DNA of 64,000 bases from Bacteroides fragilis NCTC 9343 (GCF_000025985.1 NC_003228.3:992001-1056000); one strand, 5' to 3'. Positions 9,853-19,580 are shown, counted from the first letter of the stretch. Program-made: numbers and translations. The notes: a model not told the origin generated them from the sequence alone.

Positions 9853-9921
9853 GAAAAAAAGGGAAGTCTCACGACTTCCACAATTCTTCTAACCTTAAAT
9901 CTAAATCTCTATGAAAAAAAC
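9853..9921 (-). ncRNA. Candidate small RNA with own promoter and terminator
   Basis: Reading the minus strand, a -7 box lies at 9928-9935, so transcription would start near 9921. A GGAAGTC/GACTTCC hairpin with a four-base loop (9862-9879) is followed by a run of seven T (9854-9860), a textbook intrinsic terminator. The predicted RNA is about 65-70 nt, with an A/T-rich 5' part and no coding frame. It lies between the PNGase operon and the convergent helicase gene, downstream of both. It could instead be only the terminator of the helicase transcript with an accidental -7 match. Confidence 0.5.
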
Positions 9922-9927
9922 GTAGTG

Positions 9928-9962
9928 CAAATATAGCGGTTTGCAATATACTGAGGTGTTAA
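9928..9962 (-). promoter_or_regulatory. Candidate promoter of the small RNA
   Basis: On the minus strand TATATTTG (9928-9935) matches the Bacteroides -7 consensus. TTAACA lies 21 bases upstream (9957-9962), only a weak likeness to a -33 box. Confidence 0.45.
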
Positions 9963-10003
9963 CGAAGTTCAGAAAGAAAGAATAAAAGCTAAGGACTGCA
10001 AAA

Positions 10004-13000
10004 TTAAGATAACGGTTCCTGTTGTTTTATTAATTTTATCAAACTGTCATAAATCGGGTTTTGTTCCAATAATCGGGGAACCCCGGTGATGAACATTTGC
10101 TTGCGTGCTCTTGTCAATGCGACATTTAGTTTTCGATCTATGAATACTCCGTTTTCCTCTGTCAGGTTGGAAAGGAAACGGAGTTGATAAGGATAGTTCA
10201 CACAGAAAGAATAGATTATCACATCCCGTTCGCTGCCTTGAAACCTTTCTACCGTATCGACTAAAATGGAGTTTAGTTCCGGAATACCCATTTTGACAAT
10301 CTCTTTTCTTATTAATGCGATCTGACTCCGATAGGGAGTAATGATACCCAGAGTACGCATTCCGTCGAATGTTCCACCATATTGCTGGTAAACGTCGGCT
10401 GCGATTCGGGCAACGATCCGTGCTTCGGAATGGTTGACTTTGGCCGATGTACCTTGAGGTTCGGGTTCGGAAGGTAGAAAAACCATTCGTTGCACATCTT
10501 GGTTGTCTTCCATTTGATGAGGCAATCCCACCGGTAACAGGCGTCCTTCATAAAATGCCTGATTGGTAAAATGAGCTACTTCCGGATGCATACGTCCTTG
10601 TTTGCAAAGCATGTCGAAGGAGCGATGGTTCGGAGCCGATACCGATGCTGAGTCGGGAAAGAGATCCTCGGAAGAGGTTTGCAGGGTACGGTAGAGGCGT
10701 TCGAAAAGAGAATCCTTGAGATTTTTCAGTCCGGCGCTACGTAAGCCTTCATCGTAGATTTCCGATTGTTCGGTATTTTGCAATACGACGGCAGGCAATT
10801 GTTTATGATCACCGATCAGTATGAACTTGCCGACGGCATTCTCTCCATTTTCGCTCCGGGCACATAGGATACCTAATAGTTGAGGTTCCAGGATTTGGGT
10901 CGCTTCATCGATAATGGCTACATCGAATCTCTTCAGGCGGAACAGTTCGGGTTTTCCGGAGATGGAAGCAACTGTGCCTACAAAGATACGGCAACGGGCG
11001 ATGCGTTCTGCTACTTCCGAGCGGCGGGTACAAAGAGAAAGTTCGTTTTCAATCAGATGATGCCGGTAAGCTTCGTCACAAGACAGCTCACTGCCGACAC
11101 GAATAAAGTCGACCTCCGGCCGAATGGATGAGATGGCTTTGCAGATTTCGTCCACAGCCCGGTTTGTATACGAGAGCAGGAGGATTTGGGTCTGCGCTTC
11201 GCAATGGAAAGTTTCCACCATTTTTTTCAAGGCGCATGAGGTCTTGCCCGTTCCCGGCGGTCCTACCAATAGGAAAAAGTCTTTGGCAGCCAGTGCTTTT
11301 AGTGTGACCCGTGTAAAATCGTCCGGGGCGGTTAGAATCTGTTTGTCAAGCCCGTACTCGAATTCGGGCATTCGTTGTGCCAATAAAAGATCACGCCGTT
11401 CTTTGGTTGCCGAAGCGAAAGCCGATAATGCCTGGTACATGCTCCGGAAGGTAGTGTCCATTGTGTCGTGCTCTATTGCATAGAGGCTGTCCGGCGGAAG
11501 CACGGAACTATTCTGCTGAGTGGCACGCAGGCGTATACCTATCTCTTCTTCTGTGATGAACTCGATATTGCCTTTGAATACCATCTTATTGGTGACGTTA
11601 TCTTCGTTCCGGTTGCGTTCATAAAGTACAATGGCATCCCCCTGACGGAAATTAGGCAAGGCCTGTGCTCCTTTTTCTACCTCAGAGGATATTTCGTTAG
11701 GTTCCGGGGATAGTTTATTTTCTCCGTATCCCTCTTTCCTTTGCTCAAGGAGGATATATGCTTTATGTTCATCGGCAGCATGATTCTCTTTGATGCGCAG
11801 ATCGTAAAGAATCTCACCGGCTTCGCATTTCTCTGTCAGGGTAGATAGCCACAGGGCGGCTGCGCCGGTACGTCCTTCGTAATCGACGTCTCCGGACTTG
11901 GAAGTATACAGCTCTTTGGTTATGAAATTATAGAGTGCGTAGAAGTACGACTGTTCCAGCGGGGTAAGTGAAGCCAGTTTCTGCGATAGATTATCGATGG
12001 ACGGGCGGAGATATTGTTCCCAAAACCGGCCGGATAATCCTCGTTCGTTGAGTATGTCGGAACGTATGGCTTGGAGTTTGGAGGCGGTATACTCCACACT
12101 GTTTCGTAACTGGATTCCATATTCATCAGATACGATCCGGTTGCGCAGATTGATGATCCGGCGCACCATGGCCCACGACGGACGTGCCGGATAAAGTAAA
12201 GGGTAGCGTGTGTAGAGCAGATAGGCTTTTACCCGGTGATGATCCATTCCCATCGAGTATTGCAGCACTGCCTGGTAGAGCAGCATTTGTACTTTATTGT
12301 TTTCTTTGGGCTCTACTTTGTTGCGGATGGAGAATTCGTCTGCTTTCCCCGATTTCATCTCAATAAACGATGACATGTCACGCTGCATGTAGTCCAATCG
12401 TCCTTGCAGTCCCAATGCTTCGCAAATGTACGAGGGCTCGAGCACTGCATCAGTCTTATCCAATTCATAGCCCGGTGCACGGAAGGTGTCTGTCACCACT
12501 TCGCGGATATGTTCGAAGTGTAGTTTGCAATCGTCAAAGAACTGTCGTTCCTTCTCTCTGTCACGTAGGTCGGTGCAGGCAGCCAGTTCAATCGGGTAAC
12601 GGCGAAAGGCTTTTTGCATACACTCTCTGTAGTCCGGTTCGTTTTCTGCATGAATCCATTCGTCCAGGAAAAGGTTGGCTATGTTTCCCAGTAATAATGG
12701 CCGGGCATTGTCGATGGGTTGGAGGCGGGCCAGTACATAGTTGGCGGGATGATGGCCGTAATCACGAAAACATTCTGCCAACGAACTGATGTCGATTAAG
12801 TAATCCGGTTCGAGTACGATGAACGAAGGAGTCAGGACACCGGTTTCGTCAATGGCCACATCAAGTAGGTTGAGTTGTGCATGACACCATAAAATTTCGC
12901 AGGTTTGAGCAAACTCCTCGTTGATCTGCGGCACATTATAACGTATCCTCAGATATTCGTCAGCAATGGTATCGACCGGGGTTACATATAGATACTGCTC

Positions 13001-13465
13001 GTCGGCATATTGATAGCATACACGCATTCGCTCTATTCGCTTTTTAGCCGGAGGTGCTACGAGGTAAGTTGCGTCGGCACGCGGCAGTAAGTGGTAGAGT
13101 TCGCCGGGAATCTCGACTTCGTAAAGTTTACGTATAAAGAAGGCAAGTGTCTTGGCATCCCGCAGTAACTTTTCGCGTACAGGTTCCTCTTTTCGATTGA
13201 GAATAGCGTTTGAGGTCAGGCGAAAAGTGTGTAATCGGTTTTGTTCAACAATTGTCAGCCCTGCCCGTGCCGACACAAAACTGATCCGTGCCGAAAGGTC
13301 AGTCATCTGAAGACTTTCATCCTGCATTTGTGCCCGGCACAATCGTTCGAGCAAATCACGCAACTGTTTGTAAGCCACCGCCAGATTGCTGTCTGCTGTC
13401 CGACAGGCTGCAAGCAGGATTTCAAAAGATTCGTTTACCTCATTTTCCATACAGCAAAAATACAT
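10004..13465 (-). CDS. Dna2-like nuclease-helicase (PD-(D/E)XK plus SF1 helicase)
   Basis: A 1153-residue cytoplasmic protein. Around residues 355-375 the motif GRLDYM...FIEMKSGK gives Asp358, Glu369 and Lys371, the signature of a RecB/Cas4-type PD-(D/E)XK nuclease. The C-terminal half is a UPF1/Dna2-like superfamily 1 helicase: Walker A GPPGTGKTS with Lys741, Walker B IIDEATQ near 850, GDHKQLPAVV, and the late motifs VDTVERFQGSERDV and NVALTRARKQ. The architecture suggests a role in DNA end processing or repair. No partner nuclease or methylase gene is adjacent, so a defence role is not supported. Met6 (13450) is an equally good start, five residues shorter. Confidence 0.88.
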   Translation of the reverse strand: MYFCCMENEVNESFEILLAACRTADSNLAVAYKQLRDLLERLCRAQMQDESLQMTDLSARISFVSARAGLTIVEQNRLHTFRLTSNAILNRKEEPVREKLLRDAKTLAFFIRKLYEVEIPGELYHLLPRADATYLVAPPAKKRIERMRVCYQYADEQYLYVTPVDTIADEYLRIRYNVPQINEEFAQTCEILWCHAQLNLLDVAIDETGVLTPSFIVLEPDYLIDISSLAECFRDYGHHPANYVLARLQPIDNARPLLLGNIANLFLDEWIHAENEPDYRECMQKAFRRYPIELAACTDLRDREKERQFFDDCKLHFEHIREVVTDTFRAPGYELDKTDAVLEPSYICEALGLQGRLDYMQRDMSSFIEMKSGKADEFSIRNKVEPKENNKVQMLLYQAVLQYSMGMDHHRVKAYLLYTRYPLLYPARPSWAMVRRIINLRNRIVSDEYGIQLRNSVEYTASKLQAIRSDILNERGLSGRFWEQYLRPSIDNLSQKLASLTPLEQSYFYALYNFITKELYTSKSGDVDYEGRTGAAALWLSTLTEKCEAGEILYDLRIKENHAADEHKAYILLEQRKEGYGENKLSPEPNEISSEVEKGAQALPNFRQGDAIVLYERNRNEDNVTNKMVFKGNIEFITEEEIGIRLRATQQNSSVLPPDSLYAIEHDTMDTTFRSMYQALSAFASATKERRDLLLAQRMPEFEYGLDKQILTAPDDFTRVTLKALAAKDFFLLVGPPGTGKTSCALKKMVETFHCEAQTQILLLSYTNRAVDEICKAISSIRPEVDFIRVGSELSCDEAYRHHLIENELSLCTRRSEVAERIARCRIFVGTVASISGKPELFRLKRFDVAIIDEATQILEPQLLGILCARSENGENAVGKFILIGDHKQLPAVVLQNTEQSEIYDEGLRSAGLKNLKDSLFERLYRTLQTSSEDLFPDSASVSAPNHRSFDMLCKQGRMHPEVAHFTNQAFYEGRLLPVGLPHQMEDNQDVQRMVFLPSEPEPQGTSAKVNHSEARIVARIAADVYQQYGGTFDGMRTLGIITPYRSQIALIRKEIVKMGIPELNSILVDTVERFQGSERDVIIYSFCVNYPYQLRFLSNLTEENGVFIDRKLNVALTRARKQMFITGVPRLLEQNPIYDSLIKLIKQQEPLS

Positions 13466-13560
13466 GATAATTCCCGGATTTTCATGCGGACGGATGAAAA
13501 TGTGTACGAAAGTATCATTACTTCGATATCGGAGTTTCTGTAGGCAATTTGTTTTGTGAA

Positions 13561-14601
13561 CTATCTGTTTAGTAATGTTTTTACTCGTTTATTCATAGGC
13601 TTCTCAAAATAGTAGTAAGAAAGCAGGCTTAATAGAATGATGATACTGAATAAAATCGGGACGGAAATGTACCATTCCGTATGAAGATTATTTTCTTTTT
13701 GCCATTCTGAATATGTCAATAAGACAAATAGATGGATCAAATAAAAACTGTAACTGATTTCTCCCCCTATCACTAGAAAACGGTTGGATAAAATGCGGGA
13801 AAAGATACCTTTCTGAAGTGAAAAACTAATCAGAATCACCGCAACAGGGAGCCAATAATAACATGAATATCGGTATACTTTAGGTATATCGGCGGCATAG
13901 AGGTAGAAAATTAAAAATAAGATAATAGATGAGATTTCAATGATACTTCCTTGCAAGGCAGTGATATTCTTGTTTTTCAAGCGTTCATACAATTGGAACA
14001 GTAACATGCCGACAATGAAATCCGGAAATCGGGTAATTGGATTGACATACCAGAAGCCTTTTATTTCATCTTCCGGAGTAAAGTACATGCCGACGACCAT
14101 TAGTATCGCTACAATTCCAAAAACAGAAAGCAAATACTTGTAATTTTTTGCTAAAGGTATAAGGAATGGGAAGCAGATGTAAAAAAGCTGTTCACAGCAT
14201 AAACTCCATGAAGGGCTGTTGAAAGAGAAAAAGTAGTCGGCTCTGGGAATATAAGCATTTGTCAAAGTGAGCGAAGCTAAGAAATGCTTAAGCCAATCTA
14301 AAGTTCCCGATGCTATAACGTAACTCCCTAAAATAGCAGCAATAAACAATGTCAGCCAATGTAAAGGATAAATACGTGCAATGCGTGCTACCCAGAAAGA
14401 GCGTTTGTCTATTTTGTTGTCTTTCAGTTTCTCTTGATAATTATATGCTATAATAAAGCCGCTTAGCACAAAAAAGAAGCTGACGCCTACAAATCCCTCT
14501 TTGAAAAAATGGGTATTGAAAACATTGTCTATAACATAGCAATGTGCTCCAAAAACCATTATTGCAAATATGAATCTCAACGATGTTAAAGTATTAATCA
14601 T
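13561..14601 (-). CDS. Acyltransferase family 3 (OafA-like) membrane protein
   Basis: A 346-residue integral membrane protein with about ten hydrophobic segments. The first part has the family pattern LTSLRFIFAIMVFGAHC and the segment KEGFVGVSFFFVLSGFI, with NYQEK and RIYPLHWL after it. These proteins transfer acetyl or other acyl groups to surface sugars such as O-antigen, capsule or peptidoglycan. The frame continues upstream to a TTG at 14700, but a -7 box lies at 14667-14674, so the ATG at 14601 is the sensible start. It stands alone rather than in a polysaccharide cluster, so the acceptor is unknown. Confidence 0.85.
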   Translation of the reverse strand: MINTLTSLRFIFAIMVFGAHCYVIDNVFNTHFFKEGFVGVSFFFVLSGFIIAYNYQEKLKDNKIDKRSFWVARIARIYPLHWLTLFIAAILGSYVIASGTLDWLKHFLASLTLTNAYIPRADYFFSFNSPSWSLCCEQLFYICFPFLIPLAKNYKYLLSVFGIVAILMVVGMYFTPEDEIKGFWYVNPITRFPDFIVGMLLFQLYERLKNKNITALQGSIIEISSIILFLIFYLYAADIPKVYRYSCYYWLPVAVILISFSLQKGIFSRILSNRFLVIGGEISYSFYLIHLFVLLTYSEWQKENNLHTEWYISVPILFSIIILLSLLSYYYFEKPMNKRVKTLLNR

Positions 14602-14666
14602 AATTTCGTATTGTCTTATCGTTTTTTTATTTTCATCATTAAAGATGTGATGTGTGTTGAATACTG

Positions 14667-14674
14667 CAAATATA
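14667..14674 (-). promoter_or_regulatory. -7 box of the acyltransferase gene
   Basis: The minus strand reads TATATTTG followed by C, a full match to the Bacteroides -7 box. A leader of about 60 bases would precede the ATG at 14601. This decides against the upstream TTG start. Confidence 0.5.
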
Positions 14675-14808
14675 TGGAAAGTATAGTTAGTATGAATCAA
14701 GAAGTATGCTTTTTTCTTGTATGATAATGGAATAAATGAATTGTGGCTTGATATTCAAGCCGTATCGAGAGAAACTGATATATGCAAAGAAGAGTAGGTA
14801 ATCAGGAT

Positions 14809-15603
14809 CTACGAGCGGTTTTTGTCTTTAATCATCAATATGCTCATTTCATAAAGCAGATAGAGGGGAATAGCTACGATGCTGAGTGTGAAAGGGTCTC
14901 CTGTTGGAGTAATGACAGCAGCAGCGATGACAATCAGGACAATGGCATGTCTCCGGTATTTTCGTAAGAATGATTTGTTTACCAATCCAAGCAAGGAAAG
15001 CAACCAGGTTACCAAAGGTAGTTCGAAAGCCAGCCCCATGCAGAGCACCAGCATCATAAAATTGTCGATGTAAGAGTTCAGGGAGATCTGATTCTCTATT
15101 TCTGCGCTGAGTTGATAGGTAGAGAGAAAACGAAGGGTGAGCGGATAGACCATAAAATAACCTAAAAGGACTCCGATAAAAAACATGACCGTGCCGATGG
15201 TCAGGGCTTTGCGGACTCCTTTCCGTTCATTAGGGTAAAGGGCAGGACGGATGAAACGCCATATCTCGAAAAACAAATAAGGTGTGGCAGTGACTACAGA
15301 CATCCAGAAAGCGGTGGACATGTGGATAAAAAAAGGTGCTGCCAGATTGATATTTACCAGCTTGACTTTAAACTCACGGGTAAAGAAGTCATCGGTAAGG
15401 TCGAATGCCTGTCCGATGTCCCGCAGAAGATGGTAAAAGATGAAATCGTTGTGGCAGGGAGCCAGAATGACATGGTCGAACAGATAGGGCATAGCAATGA
15501 AATAGCCTACAGCCAAAACAAACCATACACCTATAATTCGAAACAGCACCCGGCGCAGTTCATCCAGGTGATCCCAAAAAGTCAGTTCTTTAATTTCTGC
15601 CAT
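14809..15603 (-). CDS. tatC: Twin-arginine translocase subunit TatC
   Basis: A 264-residue protein with six predicted membrane helices and the TatC hallmarks: FWDHLDELRRVLFR at the cytoplasmic N-terminus and AFELPLVTWLLSLLG in the middle. TatC is the receptor for twin-arginine signal peptides and, with TatA, exports folded proteins across the inner membrane. It follows tatA by 76 bases on the same strand. The family is usually about 240-260 residues, so it is complete. No tatB is seen, as is common in Bacteroidota. Confidence 0.95.
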   Translation of the reverse strand: MAEIKELTFWDHLDELRRVLFRIIGVWFVLAVGYFIAMPYLFDHVILAPCHNDFIFYHLLRDIGQAFDLTDDFFTREFKVKLVNINLAAPFFIHMSTAFWMSVVTATPYLFFEIWRFIRPALYPNERKGVRKALTIGTVMFFIGVLLGYFMVYPLTLRFLSTYQLSAEIENQISLNSYIDNFMMLVLCMGLAFELPLVTWLLSLLGLVNKSFLRKYRRHAIVLIVIAAAVITPTGDPFTLSIVAIPLYLLYEMSILMIKDKNRS

Positions 15604-15679
15604 TATTAAGAGAAAGGCGGTTGAAATTTACTTTCGTTCTATTTTCATTTCATGTAAGAGACGGAAACAAAACAGGATA

Positions 15680-15907
15680 TCAGTTATCTTTCTTTTCTTT
15701 GTTTTCCGGTTCGTCGATTTCTTCTTTTGCTTTGTTTATTTCCTCTTTGGCTTCATTCACCCCTTCTTTAAAACTTTTCACTCCTTTGCCGAGCCCGCGC
15801 ATCAGTTCGGGAATCTTTTTACCACCAAAAAGCAAGAGTATAACCAACAGGATGATAATCCATTCGGAACCACTGGGCATGAATCCTAATAAAAAAAGGT
15901 TTGTCAT
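15680..15907 (-). CDS. tatA: Sec-independent translocase TatA/TatE-type protein
   Basis: A 75-residue protein with one N-terminal membrane helix ([15 protein letters not shown]) followed by the conserved FGG-KKIPEL amphipathic segment and a charged lysine/glutamate-rich tail. TatA oligomers form the pore of the Tat pathway. It is the first gene of the tatA-tatC operon, with a -7 box about 25 bases upstream. Confidence 0.94.
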   Translation of the reverse strand: MTNLFLLGFMPSGSEWIIILLVILLLFGGKKIPELMRGLGKGVKSFKEGVNEAKEEINKAKEEIDEPENKEKKDN

Positions 15908-15931
15908 AACGGTATTGTATTAGTTTGTGTG

Positions 15932-15939
15932 CAAAGATA
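15932..15939 (-). promoter_or_regulatory. -7 box of the tatA-tatC operon
   Basis: The minus strand reads TATCTTTG then C, a full match to the Bacteroides -7 consensus, 25 bases upstream of the tatA ATG. Confidence 0.55.
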
Positions 15940-16001
15940 GACTATTTTGAATGAAAAAAGAAAGGCAGAATCATAAAAGCGAAAACCGGGCTCATAAAAA
16001 C

Positions 16002-16050
16002 GAAAAGTGAAAAGCTGAAGGAGGTTAATGTCCGTTACTTTTCACTTTTC
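16002..16050. terminator. Intergenic hairpin downstream of murF-alr
   Basis: Perfect 13-base arms (16002-16014 and 16038-16050) enclose a 23-base loop, 18 bases after the murF-alr stop. The arms are A- and T-rich, and there is no separate T-run. It probably ends the murF-alr transcript. Confidence 0.55.
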
Positions 16051-16068
16051 CGACTGAATCTTTTGGAG

Positions 16069-18564
16069 TTAATCTTGATAATATACTCTCTTGACCCGGG
16101 TTGAAATGCCTGTCAATACTTCATAAGGGATGGTTTCGAGCGCATCCGATAAGACGGTAATCGGTAATTCGTCACCGAAGATGATAGCTTGATCACCTTC
16201 TCTACAATCAATATCCGTTACGTCGATCATGCACACATCCATGCAGATATTTCCTACGTATGGGGCTTTTTTGCCATTGACAAGGCAATAGCCATGTCCG
16301 CATCCCAAATGGCGGTTCAGGCCGTCGGCATATCCGATGGGTATAGCAGCGATACGTGAGGGGCGTATCAGATGCCCTTTGCGGCTATAACCTACAGTAT
16401 CTTCTTCCGCCACGTCCCGTATTTGGAGAATCGTTGTTTTCAAGGTACTCACGTTGTTGATGATTGAGTTATCGATCGGACTGATTCCATACAATCCGAT
16501 GCCAAGACGAACCATGTCGAACTGTGCACCGGGGAAGCGTTCGATACCGGCTGTGTTGCAGATATGGCGCAGTATTTTGTGCGGGAATGCATCTTGCAGT
16601 TCCTTTGACATCTTTTCATATCGTTCTATTTGCTGCCGGGTAAAAGCGTCGAACTGGGCAGAATCACTGCCTACGAAATGGGAAAAGACAGAGCGGGGAA
16701 TCAGTGCATTCTGGTTCTTTAACCGGCGAATCAGTTGCGGGATGTCTTTCTCTTCGAATCCCAATCGGTGCATACCCGTATCCAGTTTTACGTGAATGGG
16801 GAAGTTGGTGATACCTTCTTTTTCGGCGGCTTTTATCAATGCGTCGAGTAAATGGAAATTGTATACTTCCGGTTCCAGTTTATAGTCGAACATGGTTTTG
16901 AAAGCGGTCAGTTCGGGATCCATGATGATAATGGAGGCTGTGATCCCTGCTTTGCGAAGGTCGGAACCTTCATCGGCTACGGCCACTGCCAGATAGTCAG
17001 CGTGATGCTCCTGAAGGGTTTTGGCTATTTCGTACGAACCTGCTCCATAAGCAGACGCTTTCACCATGCACACCATTTTAGTTTCCGGTTTGAGCATCGA
17101 GCGGTAGTGATTCAGGTTGGCTACCATAGCTCCCAGGTTTACTTCCAGGATGGTTTCGTGTACTTTCAGTTCCAGTTCTTCCGAAACGAGGTCGAAACCG
17201 AAGTTGCGGGAGCCTTTTATCAGGATGATTTCATTTCTGAGTTTCTTAATTACATCTGATGCCAGAAGTGCCTTGGTATCGGGGAAGAAATATTTTTCTA
17301 TATCAAACTTTGATGCGCATGAGGATATTTCGGCACCTACACCGATAATCTTTTCAATGCCGCGGCTGTGAACCAGTTGTGCCACTTTGCGGTAGAGTGT
17401 TGTCGTGCTTTGTCCGGTTTCCAGGATATCCGAAAGGATCAAAGTGCGCTTTAGGCCTTTTGACTGCGAACGCCGGTAAAGAAAGTCGAGAGCGATATCC
17501 AGCGAAGCAAGGTCCGAATTATAACTGTCATTGATCAAGATACAGTTGTTCTTTCCGTCTTTTACTTCAAGGCGCATCGCTACAGGTTCGAGCCGGGCCA
17601 TTCGTTCGGTGATCTGGTCGGCCGGTACCATCAGGTACAGGCAGGCAGCGAGGCAGTTCAGTGAGTTCTCTATGGAAGCATCATCGATAAAGGGAATACA
17701 GAATGTATTGTCCATCTCCAGATAGCGGTAGGAGATGACGGTATGATCTTCTTTCTTCTCAACCCTGCTGATATAGAGCGGACGTTCGATATCCCTCATG
17801 CTCCATGCGATTTCACGGGCAGTCAGCATTGACTTTCCTACGCAGTTGCTTATCATTTCGTTGTCGCCATTGTAAATGACTACGTCGCAATCTTTAAACA
17901 GGCTTAGTTTTTCCATGCACTTCTCTTGCAGTGAAAAGAAGTTTTCCTGATGTGCTCCGCCAATGTTGGTCAGGATGCCTATTGTCGGCTTAATCATATT
18001 CTGTAACGGACGCATTTCGCCCATTTCCGAAATGCCGGCTTCGAAAATGCCCAGTTCGGATTCCTCGTTCATTTGCCAGACTGACAGCGGGACACCGATT
18101 TGCGAATTGTAGCTGCGCGGTGAACGCACGATAACCCGGTCGGGGCTGAGCAATTGGTGAAGCCATTCTTTTACAATGGTCTTTCCATTGCTGCCCGTAA
18201 TGCCGACTACCGGAATCTGGAAGGAACCACGGTGTTGTTCGGCCAATTTCTGAAGTGCTTTTAAAGTATTGGGGACAATAAGGAAATTGCATTCCTGAGC
18301 CATTGTCACTTTTAGTTGCTCACTGTCCATGGTGAGCCCTTTGAAATCTTCGCTTGTGACTACAAAATTGCGCACTCCCCGTTCATAAAGGTCAGGGATG
18401 TAGCGTGCGCCGTTGTTCCTTTTGGTGGGAATGGCAAAAAAGAGGGTCTCTTCCGGAAAACATAACGAACGGCTGTCAGTCAGTAGCCAGTCGATGGCAG
18501 CAGGCTTGTTTCCCAGACGCCGTGCACCTATTTTTTCAACGATTGATTCAATTGTATATGACAT
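16069..18564 (-). CDS. murF: Bifunctional MurF (UDP-MurNAc-tripeptide:D-Ala-D-Ala ligase)/alanine racemase
   Basis: An 831-residue fusion. Residues 1 to about 455 are MurF, with the ATP-binding GITGSNGKT (Lys128) and a C-terminal Mur ligase domain; it adds D-Ala-D-Ala to the peptidoglycan precursor. From about residue 465 comes a PLP-dependent alanine racemase, with KASAYGAG (Lys502 carries PLP) and RLGIGLYG, which makes D-alanine. The fusion is known from Bacteroidetes and supplies two steps of cell-wall synthesis. A GTG at 18615 would extend it into the preceding gene, so I use the ATG at 18564, which starts MSYTIESI. Confidence 0.95.
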   Translation of the reverse strand: MSYTIESIVEKIGARRLGNKPAAIDWLLTDSRSLCFPEETLFFAIPTKRNNGARYIPDLYERGVRNFVVTSEDFKGLTMDSEQLKVTMAQECNFLIVPNTLKALQKLAEQHRGSFQIPVVGITGSNGKTIVKEWLHQLLSPDRVIVRSPRSYNSQIGVPLSVWQMNEESELGIFEAGISEMGEMRPLQNMIKPTIGILTNIGGAHQENFFSLQEKCMEKLSLFKDCDVVIYNGDNEMISNCVGKSMLTAREIAWSMRDIERPLYISRVEKKEDHTVISYRYLEMDNTFCIPFIDDASIENSLNCLAACLYLMVPADQITERMARLEPVAMRLEVKDGKNNCILINDSYNSDLASLDIALDFLYRRSQSKGLKRTLILSDILETGQSTTTLYRKVAQLVHSRGIEKIIGVGAEISSCASKFDIEKYFFPDTKALLASDVIKKLRNEIILIKGSRNFGFDLVSEELELKVHETILEVNLGAMVANLNHYRSMLKPETKMVCMVKASAYGAGSYEIAKTLQEHHADYLAVAVADEGSDLRKAGITASIIIMDPELTAFKTMFDYKLEPEVYNFHLLDALIKAAEKEGITNFPIHVKLDTGMHRLGFEEKDIPQLIRRLKNQNALIPRSVFSHFVGSDSAQFDAFTRQQIERYEKMSKELQDAFPHKILRHICNTAGIERFPGAQFDMVRLGIGLYGISPIDNSIINNVSTLKTTILQIRDVAEEDTVGYSRKGHLIRPSRIAAIPIGYADGLNRHLGCGHGYCLVNGKKAPYVGNICMDVCMIDVTDIDCREGDQAIIFGDELPITVLSDALETIPYEVLTGISTRVKRVYYQD

Positions 18565-18593
18565 AATATTAAAGCATTGGCATATTTGCACAT

Positions 18594-19580
18594 TTATTGA
18601 AGCGCCAATCGGCACATGTTTGTTTCTTTTTCGAAATCTAAGTACGGGTATTTTCCGTTAAGTCGTTCTATTTTTAACACAATTTGTCCTAAAAATCTTT
18701 TATGCTCTTCCGACTCGGGATGGAAAGGTTTGTGCGCAATCGCTTTTCGTATCGTTTCACACTCTTTGATTAGGCTTTGGGTTTCGGGGGTGAAGAAAGT
18801 CTCCGAAAAACGCTCCCATAGATAATTGACGGTCAACGTGGATGGGTGTACCATGTCATCTGCATAGAAGCGATAGTCCCGAAGTTCATCCAATACTATT
18901 TCATAAGAAGGAAAGTAGCAAGTGACCTGTGGATAACGTTGCATCAGTCGGTCGATGGCAAGCAGCAGCACGCTTTTACTGAGTTGGTTGGCATGCATTC
19001 CGTCTCGTATGTGGCGAATGGGGCTGACTGTGAACAAGATCTTTAGTTGAGGATTCAAAGAGATCAATTCGTCCAATAGCAGGGTATAGTCTTCTACTAT
19101 CTCGTCTATCTCAAGGCGGCGGCGTATAAAATTCTTTTCAGGCAATTTGTGACAGTTGGCCACTACCTTTCCTGTCTCTTTTTGTTCGTATACGTATGCG
19201 GTGCCGAAGGTCAGCATAAGCCGGTCAAGTTGTTTCAGCTCTTTATGTGCCTGTTCCACACGGGATTGGATATTCCGTAAGGTGTCTGCAAGGGTGGCGG
19301 CGGAGAAAGAGCCGTGATGCATCGGGCTGTGCCAACATTCACGATGCAGAAACAGATCGGATGCTTTGTATTGCTTTTGGCTGATGATTTCGCGCAAAGC
19401 CATTGAGATGGATCGTGGATTATATAAGATACCGAATGGATTGATATCGATCCGGAATTTATTTTCAGCAAGCAGGGTACCGATGTTCTCTGCAAAGCAG
19501 GAACCCATAATCAGCAGTTGCTGGGCATGGCTGATGGGGGTGAATCCAGATGGAATCTCTACCGGAGTATTCAGGTTCAT
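18594..19580 (-). CDS. GSCFA domain protein
   Basis: A 328-residue protein opening with the family motif IMGSCFAENIG (the G-S-C-F-A signature), followed by NPFGILYNP and later DDMVHPS. The serine in GSCFA and the D/H of DDMVHPS resemble the catalytic residues of SGNH/GDSL esterases, so a hydrolase or acetyl-esterase role is likely but not demonstrated. No signal peptide is obvious. The ATG at 19580 is preferred to a TTG two codons earlier. It precedes murF-alr by 29 bases and is probably in the same operon. Confidence 0.85.
   Translation of the reverse strand: MNLNTPVEIPSGFTPISHAQQLLIMGSCFAENIGTLLAENKFRIDINPFGILYNPRSISMALREIISQKQYKASDLFLHRECWHSPMHHGSFSAATLADTLRNIQSRVEQAHKELKQLDRLMLTFGTAYVYEQKETGKVVANCHKLPEKNFIRRRLEIDEIVEDYTLLLDELISLNPQLKILFTVSPIRHIRDGMHANQLSKSVLLLAIDRLMQRYPQVTCYFPSYEIVLDELRDYRFYADDMVHPSTLTVNYLWERFSETFFTPETQSLIKECETIRKAIAHKPFHPESEEHKRFLGQIVLKIERLNGKYPYLDFEKETNMCRLALQ

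Noticed and set aside
9911..9925. Tiny plus-strand frame M-K-K-T stop near the small RNA promoter
   Set aside because: It lies antisense to the candidate small RNA, has no ribosome-binding site, and is only four codons long, so it is a coincidence of an A-run.
10004..13465. Possible phage-defence system around the nuclease-helicase
   Set aside because: The protein has the domains used in some defence systems, but no partner genes flank it; neighbours are an acyltransferase and an ordinary terminator region.
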